Shown here piece by piece: positions 24,601-36,404 of a DNA stretch of 64,000 nucleotides (position 1 is its first letter; the number at the start of each line of letters is the position of its first letter). Location: contig OX344749.2 in the NCBI GenBank assembly GCA_947034885.2, positions 6,835,501 to 6,899,500 of the forward strand, read 5' to 3'. Under the pieces are notes generated by a model. That model saw only the letters and a list, made by a program, of their open reading frames with translations. It was not told the DNA's origin and made no database searches. Position numbers and translations under genes: made by a program. Source of the stretch: Thuidium tamariscinum (Eukaryota; Streptophyta; Bryopsida; Hypnales; Thuidiaceae).

Positions 24601-26263
24601 AGGCTCCCTAGTGATGTTGATATTAAATTCAAAATGGCAATTGTTGAATATTGATCCAAACATGTAGGAACTTGATTCTTTCAAAGAATGATTTTTCTAA
24701 ATCTATAAAATATTTGCAAGAATATACATAAGTGTTTTCTTTCAGAGAATAATTTGTATAAAGTTTCAGTTTCAACTTTTAGATGGGCACTTAATGGACC
24801 TCTTTCTTTATATTAATTTTTGCACAACCTAGAAAATCCTAATAACTTTGAAGAAAGAAGGCAATACTTAAAGATCAACAATATATTTGGAAAATTAATT
24901 ACTATTAATACTAATGTGTATATAGAAAATTTTGGGATGTTCATTTTTAAAACAATCTACAAAGTTGCGTCCAAATCTCAATTTTCATTACATTGCAAAG
25001 TTGTTATGCAATTCCTAGCAGAGTTAAAATTTATGTTAGTCATTGTGAGTCTTAAAGCTAGTTGTGAAGGCTTGAGAAATTAATCAAAGGAATGCATGTG
25101 TTCAAAGTTCTATATTGTCCACACAAACAACTTAAATTTAAGTTGCACAATCTAAAAGGTTGTAATAGTTCATCTACAAAGCATTTAGCTCAAATGTAAA
25201 CAAGCAATATCTAAAACCAAACACAAAATTATTAAATCAAGATAAACAAGCAACTCCATTACAATGATTGATTATCTCTATATAGCATTGGCATGCCTTT
25301 TGAATAAGGTATCTTTTCAAATTTCTTCATATGATTGTAGTTTTTGTCAAAGGTAAAGCCTCTTCCCTTATAGTTTAGAGTAAATATAGGATTCTATAAT
25401 AAAAAAGATCTTATTTGAATCACTCAAGTAAAGTGGGTATAATGTTTTAACACCCATTGTTTGCAAATATCAAGTAGGAAGAGGAAACATATATACCTTT
25501 ATTTAATTTTTTGGATCATATAGAATAACCATTGCACTATACATATAAAAATTCATTCTATATATATTAATTCAAAAATGTCCAAAGTTTTTTCTAATGA
25601 TGATTGGAAAAAATCATTGTAAAGTACTCTTTGGAAGAATCTTTTGGAATTGAGATACAAAACAAAGTTGTAGACTTTGAATTTTAGATTCCATCTAGGG
25701 AGTTAGATTCACCAATGCTATCGCCAATATTTTTCTTACAAATTTTGAAAGAAAATGATCAACATTCTTTCTAAATTCAAATACAAGAAAAATATTTCCA
25801 TTTGTTTGGGTAAATTTTATTGAAATGGATTTGAAATGAGTTTTTCTTAATATGGTGAGTTTTTTAAATTTTTGGTGCTCTTGAAACTTATGACCTCATT
25901 CTTGCCACAAATTTGGTTATGATTTAGACTCAATGCAATTTTGGATTGGTCAACTACTTGACATAATTCTAGATTTGTAATTTAAAATATATATACTCTA
26001 GTAACACCTAATCCAACCATCAATTAGAACATCAAATTAATAATACCTTTGCAAATGAAGATGACTTTCATCCATATGAAAAAATAAAGTAATTTTCAAT
26101 CCGTTCATTGTCCAAAAATTGGACGCTAGAGAGTTAGAACGCTCCATATTAAATTGAAGCAGAAGATAAGTAGGAGTTGTCATAGAGCAGATTTCTTTGA
26201 AGTCGGGAAAATCGCCAATAGAAAAGTGGAGCCAATGGCAGCTTGTTGCACATGAAGGCATTA
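24601..26263. other. Gene-free AT-rich DNA
   Basis: No exon-like or RNA feature recognised. Confidence 0.45.
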
Positions 26264-26533
26264 GGAGGGATTTGAGGGCAGCAAAGGGCCATTTCGGGAC
26301 TGTTCCCGAAACAGGGTCTGGGGACGACCAGCATTTTTTTTTTTTTAAAAAAAAAAAAAAAATTGGGGTCCTGAAATATGAAAAAAAGTCCAAAAAAAAA
26401 TACCGGAAAAAAAAGTCGATGACGTGGCAGTCGCTCGATCACGTCGGATTCCTGTAGAACTGCGTTCCTGCGGCTGTTTTCGCGATTTTGGGCTGTGGGA
26501 ACTCATAGGCTCCCATTGCCCTCAAATCCCTCC
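26264..26533. mobile_element. TA-flanked MITE with perfect inverted ends
   Basis: The 17-bp ends GGAGGGATTTGAGGGCA are exact inverted repeats, flanked by TA on both sides; the pairing extends into the flanking CATTA/TAATG, about 22 bp in all. The 270-bp body contains a long T/A run and a GC-richer stretch but no coding sequence. It is related to 49027-49297. Confidence 0.8.
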
Positions 26534-27386
26534 TAATGAGGTGTGACACTGCTTTTGGTGGGTTGAGTGTGCACAATTAATACTCAAAAATTAGTTTACC
26601 TCTACATAAAATCCGGGCCCAATCAAATGCAATACATAAATCTTACTACGTCAAAGGGAGCACGAGATAAAAATTTCTTCAAGAAAGTTGGAAGTAAGTG
26701 CCGTTTCTTTACGTGCAAAAGAGAAGAAATAAAATTCTAAATTCTCTAGGAATTTCAGCTCCACCTTCAGCTCATGATCCTCACCACACGCCACATAGAC
26801 TTTCTCATAGAAAACAAATTGCTTCGGAAGTGCCGTGACAACCCCTAATATCCAAAAAAATCCATTATTTCCTGAATCCACAACCTGTCGACCCCTAGGG
26901 TAAAGTAGAACCACCTATACCCAATCACTTAAGCAATTCTGGAACAAATCATGAAGAATATGAGGCTAAACGAATTTTTTCCTATATAGTAATATAAGAA
27001 AGATAGGGATTGCAAATTTTTCATTATTTTATTCCCAAAATTGAAATTACTATAATTTTTAGAAGCCAAAAAGTGCTTTGAACCCTTAGCCAATGTCTAA
27101 AGTCTTCTAATTCGGATCATAGCCAAGACTACTTTCCTAATCGGTACTTCTTACATACTTTATGACACTTTGAAACATGTGTCATGACTTTATTAGTCCC
27201 AACCTTGAAAATGGGAGAAAAATACATTTCAAGCTTTGATTATAAATCTTTTCTAACCTTGGGTTGAAATAGCCACATCCTATAGGTTGGGTATGAGTCC
27301 TTGATCGAGAATAAGTGGTTCTACCTTAACTGAATATCATCACTTGCACACTCATCCATCTACCAGCTGACGGATGATTTCATCTC
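26534..27386. other. Spacer upstream of the WD40 gene
   Basis: No gene recognised. A minus-strand 87-codon frame at 26651-26914 has no family motif that I know and no splice partners. Confidence 0.4.
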
Positions 27387-27400
27387 CAAAACCCTAACCC
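27387..27400. promoter_or_regulatory. Telo-box upstream of the Swd2-like gene
   Basis: AAAACCCTAACCC lies about 130 bp upstream of the start codon at 27530, within the expected promoter or 5' leader. This is a stronger telo-box match than the one at SDE2. Confidence 0.55.
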
Positions 27401-27529
27401 TTCTGTGAGCTTCCCCTTCAAGCAAAGCTAACCTTATTCCCCAGCTAGTCAAGCTTGGATTTGCGGATTGCGCGAGTGCAATGAAAGCGAGTTTTCGGTA
27501 CTAGAGATACAGAGAGTGGCGCAAATCGC

Positions 27530-30500
27530 ATGATCATGGAGGAGAAGCGGAAATCTGCGTATGAACTCAATGATACGGTTATCAAGAGCATGGGCATGGG
27601 TGCGGTCTTCAAGGATTATGTACGTCCATCGTGCTGTTGGAATGAAATGTCGTTGCATTTGTGCCACATTCTGTTATCGTGTGCAGAAAATTGTGATCCC
27701 TTACTTCGTGAGGATTGAAGTCCAAGTGTGGCATTGGCCACATTTGTAAGGTCGCTTTTAGGGTTCTGTGCTACTGCATTTAGTGTTGATGTGTTTTCGC
27801 GCACGGAGGGATGCAGGACTCTCAGAAACGATTCGTTTATGAAAAAAATGAACAGGAATCAAATTTTAAAAAATTTCCCGTTTTTACTTTACTTGAGTGG
27901 TCAGAATGAGTGAAATTGGGCAGAATTTGCTCTAACTTAGCTTTGTTAGTACCACTGTGTACTTCGTGTGAGCTTTGTATCGGGAAGTTGATTTATGCAC
28001 TGCTAGGATAGTTGTTTCCTCTGCGATTGGTAGCGACCTACGGTAATGCGGTGGTTGCACTGCGGTTGTCGAGTGCTGTCATCGGTCTGTATCTCATGAC
28101 TGCGCATGAGACGCAGTACGAGCTGCCACCTGAACAATTAACTACTACTGCAGTGTCGAGTCCTGTCACCTTGACATCTAAAGCTTGAGCACATGTTTGA
28201 GATTTAAGATCAAGCGATGGAGTACGAGTTTTGATTTGGCTGTTTGTTGTGTTTATTGCTTCTAGGGAGCGAAGATTAATTCCCTAGATTTCCATCGAAC
28301 CGAAGATCTTCTTGTAACCGCCTCCGATGATGATTCTATACGTCTTTATGATACAGCTACTGCCTCGTAAGTTCTCTCTCTTCCGTCAATTGGAAAAAGC
28401 TCTCATTTTATTTTCCTTACGTATTTTTCTTCATACACTGATATCGCTAGCAGTTGTGCATTTTAGCCTTTTGTTGATTTCTAGATGAGATCGCCAGTGA
28501 AATTTACTGACCGTGTCTGCGTATGCCTGTTGCAGGTCGCTGAAAACAATTCACAGCAAGAAGTATGGAGTAGACCAAATTTGTTTCACACATCACACCA
28601 GTTCGGTAATTTACTCCTCAAAGAAGGAAGGGGATGGTAAGGTCACCTTTATCCATCTCATTATTTCTAAAATATGGCAATCTCGTGACGGCAACTGTCT
28701 GTAAATGGAGAATGTCTGTTGAGCTGACGTTGTCGTCTGGGGATTTTGCAGAATCTTTGCGATATTTGTCTTTGTACGATAATCGATATTTGCGCTACTT
28801 CAAAGGGCATCGTGACAGGTCACTATCTTAATCTGGTGATATTATCGTGCGACTTGATTTTGTGTCTTATGTCGTCTACTCATCTCCTTTGCTTCGATGG
28901 CGACATCGTTTATTTTACGATTTTCGGCAGGTTTCAATTTGTTTCAGTAACGAAATCTTCACTGCACCATGTACATGCTGTGACATAAGCGAAGATGTAA
29001 TGGCAGTGCAGGGTGGTGTCACTATGCATGTCACCCAAGAATGACTGCTTCATGTCTGGTGCATTAGACCACACTGTTCGACTATGGGACCTACGCACTA
29101 ATGTGTGTCAGGTAGTGATTTCTTTTGCCTTCAGCTTTTGCACCATTCTTTCTAAATAGTTGTTGCTTCTATGTCTTCTTTTCTGTCATATACGTGCAGG
29201 CCCTTGGAGTTTGATGAATTGGATTTGGACACCGTCGATACAAGTTTTAGGAAACTCATCGAAATACTTTGTGAGCTAGAATGAACTATTCTAGGTGATG
29301 CCCTTCTAGCTATTGACAATTGAGTTGGCCATAATGGTATGAGGAAGATTTGGCCAGCAAGTGTTTAGGACGGGCTTCTTTGGTCTTTCACTTTTAGTGT
29401 CCTTTTATGAATTTTTTTTTGTTTAATGATTGCAAGTTTCTGTCTCAGGGGCTGTTACGTGTAAGAGGGAGACCTGCTGTTGCGTACGATCAACAGGGCC
29501 TTGTATTTGCTGTGGCCATGGAAGGTGGAGCTATCAAGCTCTTTGATGTGCGATCTTATGACAAGGTTAGCAATTTGTTTGCTCTGTCTTTTTGGGATAG
29601 TGGCATTGTGAGGAGACTGACTGCTTTTGGTTGCTAATAGTATCGTAGATTAATTGATTCTGAAAACGGTTTGCTGAGCCACGTTTGCACTAAGGTAGGG
29701 ACACCTAAAATCGCCACTTTTTACAGTTTCTATTATTAGATCGACGAAAATGTTATATTTTCTGGTTGACAAACGATAGGAGATTCCAATGGTTCAAAGA
29801 ACGCATCAATTGGATACCCTATGCAGAAGTTACGAAGTGTCAAAAGCTTCTTTGGTAGATATTCCAAAATTGATTCGTGAAGAATATGTACATATTGATT
29901 TAAGAGCTGTTCTCGTTGTGATCATCTGAGTAAGTGGCGCTTTTAGGCACTTGGCGCGTTCGGGTGTGCCTACTTTAAGTCAATAACGATGTGCAATATA
30001 TAGTGGCATGTATTTAAAACTCCAGCGTAACACTTTTACAATCTTGTGATACGTACTGCAACCTTCACATATTTCACATGAAAAAATGAATGTGCTGTAC
30101 CACCTGATATGGCTTTACCATTTTTTTTGTTTTTTGTTTTGACACAAATGAATATGGCTTTACATTTTGGTGAAAATATTTGGGTCTCTGGGCATGGACC
30201 TCGTTCAATATAACCTGGAAAAGAACGTGAGAGAGTAGTTGCTAAAATCTCATTGGCTTGAATCGTGCACTTTGTCTTATTTATGGAATCCTTCGCCAAT
30301 CTCTGCTCCAATTAAGGTCAAGTTGCTTGCATATGAGTATCCACGTAGTCTGATTTCCATTGCATTTTATTTCATTTGAAAAGTTTTCTAAACTGGTGCT
30401 TGTAGGAAGTACGTGCTCAGTTTTAATTCCCATTCGTTGATTATACCGTATGTTTTGTCTAAGTCCTATTTTTTGGTTCCTATATCATTCTGATTTTCCC

Positions 30501-31773
30501 TATGCTGCGTAATGAGTACACGATTTTCTGGAACAGGGGCCCTTTGATACATTCTTGGTAGGAGGTGATACAGCTGAAGTGTCTGGCATGAAATTTAGCA
30601 ATGACGGCAAGCTTATGCTTCTTTCAACATCCAACGGGCATGTGTATGTGGTGGATGCTTATACTGGGAAGAAGGTAGGCAGTGTGATTGTCAAGATCCT
30701 GGTGTTTGTGTACGTTAACTGGAGTTTAACTTTTTGTTACAAATATTCTGACAATGATGGTGCCTTGGGTATAATGACAGCTTCATGGTTTCACTTTGGA
30801 ACCCAATCCTGACGGCGGGGTACTGGAGGCTTCCTTTAGTCCAGATGCACAGTTTGTGATTGCAGGTATACTCATTTATTGCCTTGACGTTCATTGACCT
30901 CTTTGTTGCGTAGGGGAACATCTTTATTGTGGAATTCTGGAATTAGGAGTTTTCTTTAACAAAGGCATAGGGTTGTGCTCGTCGTATCGGAGACTTTCGG
31001 ATTTTGTTCCTGACCTGCTGTACTCTATATATTGACCAATGACCAGATTTCTCAAGCATCTTCATAGTGTGCCTCAGATGTACTGCCTGTGTAGGGTTTC
31101 TGCAACTGTGCATCTCTTCTCTTATCTCTAGTACTCCATCATGCGAGTGCTATTTTTGCAGGTAGCGATTATAACCTTGATGTTCTGCATATCAACTGAA
31201 CTGTTGGATCGCTGCAGGTTCAGGCGATGGAACTTTGCGAGCATGGAATACGCTGTCGGGTGTTGAGGTACATTGTCCTTCACAAAGTTGCGATTTTTTG
31301 GATCATGAGTTTCCACTTCACCTGATTTCCTTGAGTGGGTATGTGCTTTCTACGTGTGTACTGTACTGTACTTCTCCATGAGCAAATGAACCATCCTTCG
31401 GTAAGAGGGCCCCTACACAACCACTACGGTAGTTCACTGTGGATGCTTTTAGGTGTTCTTACCTTACCAGAAGTTCTGATCACTTCAATAAATCTGCCAA
31501 TTTATCTGCCTTACATTTTTTCCAAGGATACAAGTCTATGACCAGTTGGCCATGCTAGCAAATTGACTTTAAATCTTTATGAGTCAGGAACCAAATGCTT
31601 GGCTAAATTGTACTCTGATGAATTGCCAGGTTGCATGCTGGACGAACAATGCTGGGGTGCCTGCGTGTGTGAAGTGGGCACCTCGCCGGTTTCTGTTAGC
31701 CACTGCCTCTGTGGCATTAGTTTTGTGGATTCCTGATCTATCAAAGCTTCCAAAACCAGAGATTGGCCTTTGA
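27530..31773 (+). CDS. Swd2/WDR82-type WD40 protein, ten exons
   Basis: This WD40 beta-propeller protein is of the Swd2/WDR82 family (S2L in Arabidopsis), an adaptor of COMPASS-type H3K4 methyltransferases and of RNA 3'-end/phosphatase complexes in the nucleus. Exons: 27530-27619, 28266-28366, 28536-28636, 28752-28818, 29012-29111, 29449-29565, 30537-30674, 30781-30865, 31218-31267 and 31630-31773. All introns are GT-AG, all phases agree, and 993 nt give 330 aa, close to the 313 aa of human WDR82. Signature blocks in order: [113 protein letters not shown], and the last [16 protein letters not shown]. The ATG at 27530 or 27536 could be the start. Intron 6 (29566-30536) carries a MITE. Which of the two plant S2L types it represents cannot be decided here. 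Confidence 0.93.
29693..29975. mobile_element. TA-flanked MITE in intron 6 of the Swd2-like gene
   Basis: Starts AGGTAGGGACACC and ends GGGTGTGCCTACTT with TA on both sides. Its interior ('ggatacc.tatgcagaagtta') is the reverse complement of the matching part of the 273-bp MITEs at 57617-57889 and 58237-58509, so it is an older member inserted in the other orientation. Confidence 0.7.
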
Positions 31774-32343
31774 AAGTCGCGATTGTAAGTCTGAAACGAC
31801 CTCAACTCTGCAGATAAATAGACATCAGGGTGGGTCCACTTGTTTGACTGTAGTGAGGATGCTGTTCAGCATGACAGTTTTGATGGTCGTAGAATTTACG
31901 GGAAACTCCTTTGTGTTTCACTGCAACGAAGCGATTTTTATTTTGCCCATAATGTCAACTTTCAGTACAAGGGCTTGTAAATCTGCATAACAATACCTCG
32001 GAGAGTATTCTATTTGTTAACGCTCATATTGGTAAATATTAGCACATAATTTGATCAAGAATTGTAGAGTTTCACTGAATCCAGCAGGGAGTGCCGGAAG
32101 CTGCTAGAAAGTTCGGTATCATCTGTCGATTAAATATTTTTATTAAAATGAAACCTTAACTAAAATGAAAAGAATTTGGCTTTTGTAGAATTAAAATTAA
32201 AAATTCTGTCATCTGACATTCATTTAGTGATATATAGATTATTGATGATGACGGCATATGTAAATTACCGTATTGATGATGACAAAGACCTATTAACATT
32301 ATATTACAGCCCAATTGTTGGCCCCAATGGATTGAAATTTGCC
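31774..32343. other. 3' flank of the Swd2-like gene
   Basis: Balanced composition to about 32000 suggests the 3' UTR; beyond that it is AT-rich spacer up to the MITE at 32347. No other gene seen. Confidence 0.4.
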
Positions 32344-32346
32344 TAA

Positions 32347-32804
32347 GAGCATCCCCACGGCCACTCAAAATTGGGCGCAAACTGGGTAAGTAGTTGGGCC
32401 CGGTCTAAGAAATTGTCCCATGGCACACTCGGCAAAGCCAAAAATAAGGCCGGGCCCGGCCAAATTTGAGAATGGCACGGCCAAGTGCCGAGTGTGTGGC
32501 TGGGCTCGGTGTTCAATTATTTTAAATTTCATTCCCGTATTTGAGGTGTCGAGTGTGTGGTTGGGCTCGGTGTTCAATTATTTTAAATTTCATTCCCGTA
32601 TTTGAGGTACTTTTCGACTTTAGAATAATTGATTCTCGATGTCAACCATGCGGTGGCACCTCGAAGTCCAAAATAACTTCTTTCCCTGCCTCGTTGGCCG
32701 TGTTGGGGTGGGGCAAATTTTTTTAGCCGGACCCGGGCTTCCTTAATGGCTCGGCAAGTGGTCCCTGGCCGGGCCATTTGCCCGGGCCAGGCGTGGGGAT
32801 GCTC
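32347..32804. mobile_element. TAA-flanked GAGCATCCCCACG MITE (PIF/Harbinger-like)
   Basis: Begins GAGCATCCCCACG and ends CGTGGGGATGCTC with a direct TAA on each side (32344-32346, 32805-32807). The body is GC-richer than its surroundings, with many GGCCGGG blocks, and holds a tandem duplication of 61 bp (32489-32549 and 32550-32610) differing at few bases. Confidence 0.85.
32489..32610. repeat. 61-bp tandem duplication inside the MITE
   Basis: Two adjacent copies both start CGAGTGTGTGG and run through GCTCGGTGTTCAATTATT to TTTGAGGT, with a single C/T change in the first part. Confidence 0.85.
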
Positions 32805-32807
32805 TAA

Positions 32808-34759
32808 TACAAAATGTCTGAAGGGGTGTTTGTTAATCCAAAGATGATAGGTCGTTCATTGTAGAAAATATCCTTTTTGGTACAATATAAATCATCTACT
32901 ACTACTTAATAAAAAAAATTTAGAGCACCCATTGGATAGTGCAAGACCTCTTCTTTTTGACACGAAATTCCAAGGCTAAACATATGCACTTCTATTTTAA
33001 ATTGAAGTATTTTTTGTCATCCATTAGCCACTTTTTAGCCTTTGCATCCTTACATGGTTAAACAAAATGACGTAGGGACGTAAAAAATTTAGTGAAATTC
33101 ATTGCAATTATTTTCAAGGTATTTGAGATCACCAACTATTTCTCTCAACGACAAATGATTTAAGCATTTCATGATGTTCAAATGAAGGACAGATTTTGTG
33201 TTTCATTTAGATGACCAACAATGTCTACTTCATTACTAATGATTGTATACAACTTCAATTATGAATGCCAAATTGTCAAAACTCAATGATAAAATTTTCC
33301 ATTGTGCAAATGAATGGCCATAGAGATTGGACTTGGACTTAATTGCTTTTGTTTAAGTCAAATTGTAGTAATCATATTATTAAGAGAATAAAAAAAATCC
33401 ATTTTTGCATATTAATTTTTAAAAACCTTCATTTAAGAAAATATAGCAAATCAACCTTCAATAATTTGTTTGTGATTTGATACTATTATACACAAATTAT
33501 TGATAAAAATTAGTAGGACATACTCTTCACATTCCCTATTTCGATTTCATCTATAACTTATCTATGGAGGCTTTAAATTACAAATATACTTTAATAGGGA
33601 AAATTTAATTGATTTTCCAATAATTTTAAGTTTTTAAAAAATATTTATAAATGCAATTTGAAAGTTTATTTAGAATATATTTTATGCATTTCAACTTGAC
33701 AATAACAATGGTTAAGCTCTCACTTAACAAGCTTCACACATCCCACATGTTATTATCACCTATCTCTTTTAAAGCTACAAGCATTGTGAAAATAATAGAT
33801 TCCTTGTTTGACAATTTTTTGTAAATTGTCCATCACTGTTACTTGTGTCTTGAGAAGAAAACTAGTATAGTAGAGGCACCCATAATCAATAAAATAAGCA
33901 CATTTGGACATGATCTAAAGTAGTGCAAGCAAAGCAAATATTTTTAGAAGTGCACTGACCAAAATAATGGGGATTGCAAAAAATTTGGTAATTTTATCTC
34001 TTGAATTGAAATTACTATGAATTTTGAAAGCCATTAGTTGGACTTGACCTATGACCAACATCTAGAATCATCCAATTCCAATCATTCAAGAACTACTTTC
34101 TTGCTAATTACTTCCTACTTTCGTACTTGAATATGTGTCATTAACTTATCGGTCGAAACTTTGAAAAAATATTATAAAGATACACATTTGAAGGAGGTAA
34201 CAAAAATCCCAGCTGGAAATAGGGTACTTTATTTATTATTTACTGTGTCTTTGTTAGTAATGGGTACCTCTACTATATTCATTAGATTTTTTAGTTACAT
34301 TTCAAATTGTCTTATTGTCTTCATTTTAATTCTTTTTACATTCTTGAACTTAAATGCAATAAAAATTATAACATGTGATTATTTTTAAAATCATTGAAAT
34401 TTTCCATATTAATCCCTAAAGGATGTATTTGATCATCATATGATAAAAGTTCATCATTGAATTTAACTTAGCCTTCTAAATTATAATTGAATTTCAATTT
34501 AATATTTTTATTACATACAAATGTCTATTATCTACGAATGTGAAAATCTCAATCAATTTCATGATAAATGATACTTTGTAGTTGTTATAATGATTAACCA
34601 ATAAGTGAAAATAAATTGATAAATATAACAAAAAAATCCAATCAATTTGAAATTTCTACAAGAGAGAAGAGTAGAGATAAAGAATAGTGTGAAAAAATTT
34701 CAAGTGATTTTTTCTCACAACCAAAACACCCTTATCAATGACTTTCAATCAAATCACTA
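32808..34759. other. Gene-free, very AT-rich DNA
   Basis: I see no exon, RNA gene or repeat with recognisable ends. Confidence 0.45.
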
Positions 34760-35038
34760 CACTAAAAAGGGTATTTAGTGTTGAATTACATTTAGTGTAA
34801 TTACCACCCTACTTGACCCTACACTAAATGTCAATTTTAGGACGATTAATGTAGTGCTAAACTTCAATGCGCCGCCTTTGTGTTGTCTTCACTTTTGTCA
34901 TCTCTTTCTTTGAACTTCTTCTCTAGACTTCCTTTGCAATCTACTTTTGCGACCTTACCTTGTATGTTGCCTTTTGGGCCTCTCTTCCATTCCAACTTGC
35001 TTACCTTGCCTCCAGCTTGGCTTCTTCTCCTCTATTGC

Positions 35039-36056
35039 CACTACAAGAGAAATGGGTGTTTTAAGTATAGTCCTAGAGATAACATTTTAAGTAATGACCT
35101 TTTTAGGAGACTTTAAATAAGAAATAAGTGTCTTTTTAGTAAAATTTTACTAAAAAGACACTTATTTCTTACTTAAAGTCTCCTAAAAAGGTCATTACTT
35201 AAAATGTTATCTCTAGGACTATACTTAACCCCTAACTGCCCCATCGACCATATATGGTCGATCTAAAATTTCAGGCTCATTTCTGAATGGGCAGTTAAAT
35301 TCCTGTGCCCGTTTTTAAAAAAAATTCGGGCAGTTTTAAGGGTTAACTATTGAAAACTTTCATTTTTCACTGAAAAAAGTACATATTTGATTATTGAGAG
35401 GTCTTCAAAGGCCTACATGTACTAAAAGTGAAGTGTAAAGCTTGCCAATTTTACTTCATTTCCTAGCTTTATGTGATTTCACTTAATTTGAGATCTAAAA
35501 AATTGTACATATCCATTTGCTTTGAAAATGGTCCCAATGGAAAGAGGAAAGTATTTTCATGATATTCACCATTGAAAATTTAAACATATAGCTATTGATT
35601 TGGAGTTTTTTTCAATTTCTACTTATAAAAATAATTGCATTTCAACAATTGCAAGGTCGATTGTGTAATGAATTTAATAGCTTTTCATGTGAAATTAAGT
35701 TTTTTAGAAGTGCATTTTAGTGTGCTAACACTTTTGGTAGTTGTTCATGTCACCTCAAATCCCCCAAAAAATTTATATGCAAATTTGAGAAATATTGTGG
35801 GAAAAGGCAGCATACTAAATATAGAAAATGCACTCTTCTCTCGTTATAATCTCACAACTCCAATGCAATTTTGTACTCAAAATTTGTGTACTTACTAATA
35901 AACAAGCTCTTTAAACATCTATGCGGTTAGATTTTGAAAAAAAATCAATTTGCTTCACTAGGGATGACTACAAGTCCATGCACTTTATTCATAGTCAAAA
36001 CACACTTGAAAAGGCTTGGGCATTTAGGGGTTAAAACACCCCTTTCTTTTGTAGTG
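35039..36056. mobile_element. CACTA-type foldback MITE split by a TTAA element
   Basis: Begins CACTACAAGAGAAATGGG and ends CCCTTTCTTTTGTAGTG, with ends like those of the MITE at 6326-6498. The left arm and its reverse complement run to about 35224, where the match breaks off and resumes at 36031 with AAAACACCCC, exactly where the outer arm should continue. The 3-bp flanks are tgc and tgt. Confidence 0.8.
35225..36034. mobile_element. TTAA-flanked element inside the CACTA-type MITE
   Basis: The body (35229-36030) begins CCCCTAACTGCCCC and ends GCATTTAGGGG with TTAA on each side. The interrupted hairpin arm contains TTAA once at the matching site in the opposite arm, so TTAA was duplicated on insertion. 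An internal TTAA with a nearby inverted GGGCAG block (to 35346) could mark an internal 114-bp inverted repeat. No transposase. Confidence 0.85.
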
Positions 36057-36404
36057 TGTTGTCCCGCTTCTCTGCACTTAAAATTCCTTGAGTGTGATTT
36101 TTTTGGGGGGGGTGGGGGGGTTTATACTCCCGCATTCCCACCTCCCGTGAGCGGTTTGAATCTCCCGCCTATTCCCGCTCCCGCTTCGTCCATCGCTCCT
36201 TGTTGCGGCAATAATCTTTTTCTTTCCAAATTCTTGTATTACCTTCTAATACTAAATGTAAACCTCTTCATATTTCAGATTTACCATAGAGTACTTTTAG
36301 TGTTAGAAATTGCATTTAGTGTTACTTACTTTAGTAGGATAAATGATATTTAGTGTCATGGTTCGCAAATAGTGTTGCCAACACTAAATACCCTTTTTAG
36401 TGTA

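Larger units (their letters stand above)
34760..36402. mobile_element. CACTA-ended element, host of two nested elements
   Basis: Begins CACTAAAAAGGG and ends CCCTTTTTAGTG. The 26-bp inverted repeat (34758-34783 and 36379-36404, counting the flanking TA on each side) is perfect. TTTAGTGT recurs near both ends, like the subterminal repeats of CACTA elements. The flanking triplets differ (cta, tac), while TA is shared, so a TA-target family is an alternative. Inside lies the foldback MITE 35039-36056, which itself contains the TTAA element 35225-36034. The part at 36060-36200 has long G and C tracts. Confidence 0.65.

Noticed and set aside
26651..26914. Minus-strand 87-codon frame with mixed composition
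   Set aside because: The translation looks less biased than most, but I recognise no motif, no splice partner and no second copy; kept as not supported.
35934..36353. 139-codon plus-strand frame
   Set aside because: It crosses three transposon boundaries (36030, 36056 and the outer element interior), so it cannot be a real gene.
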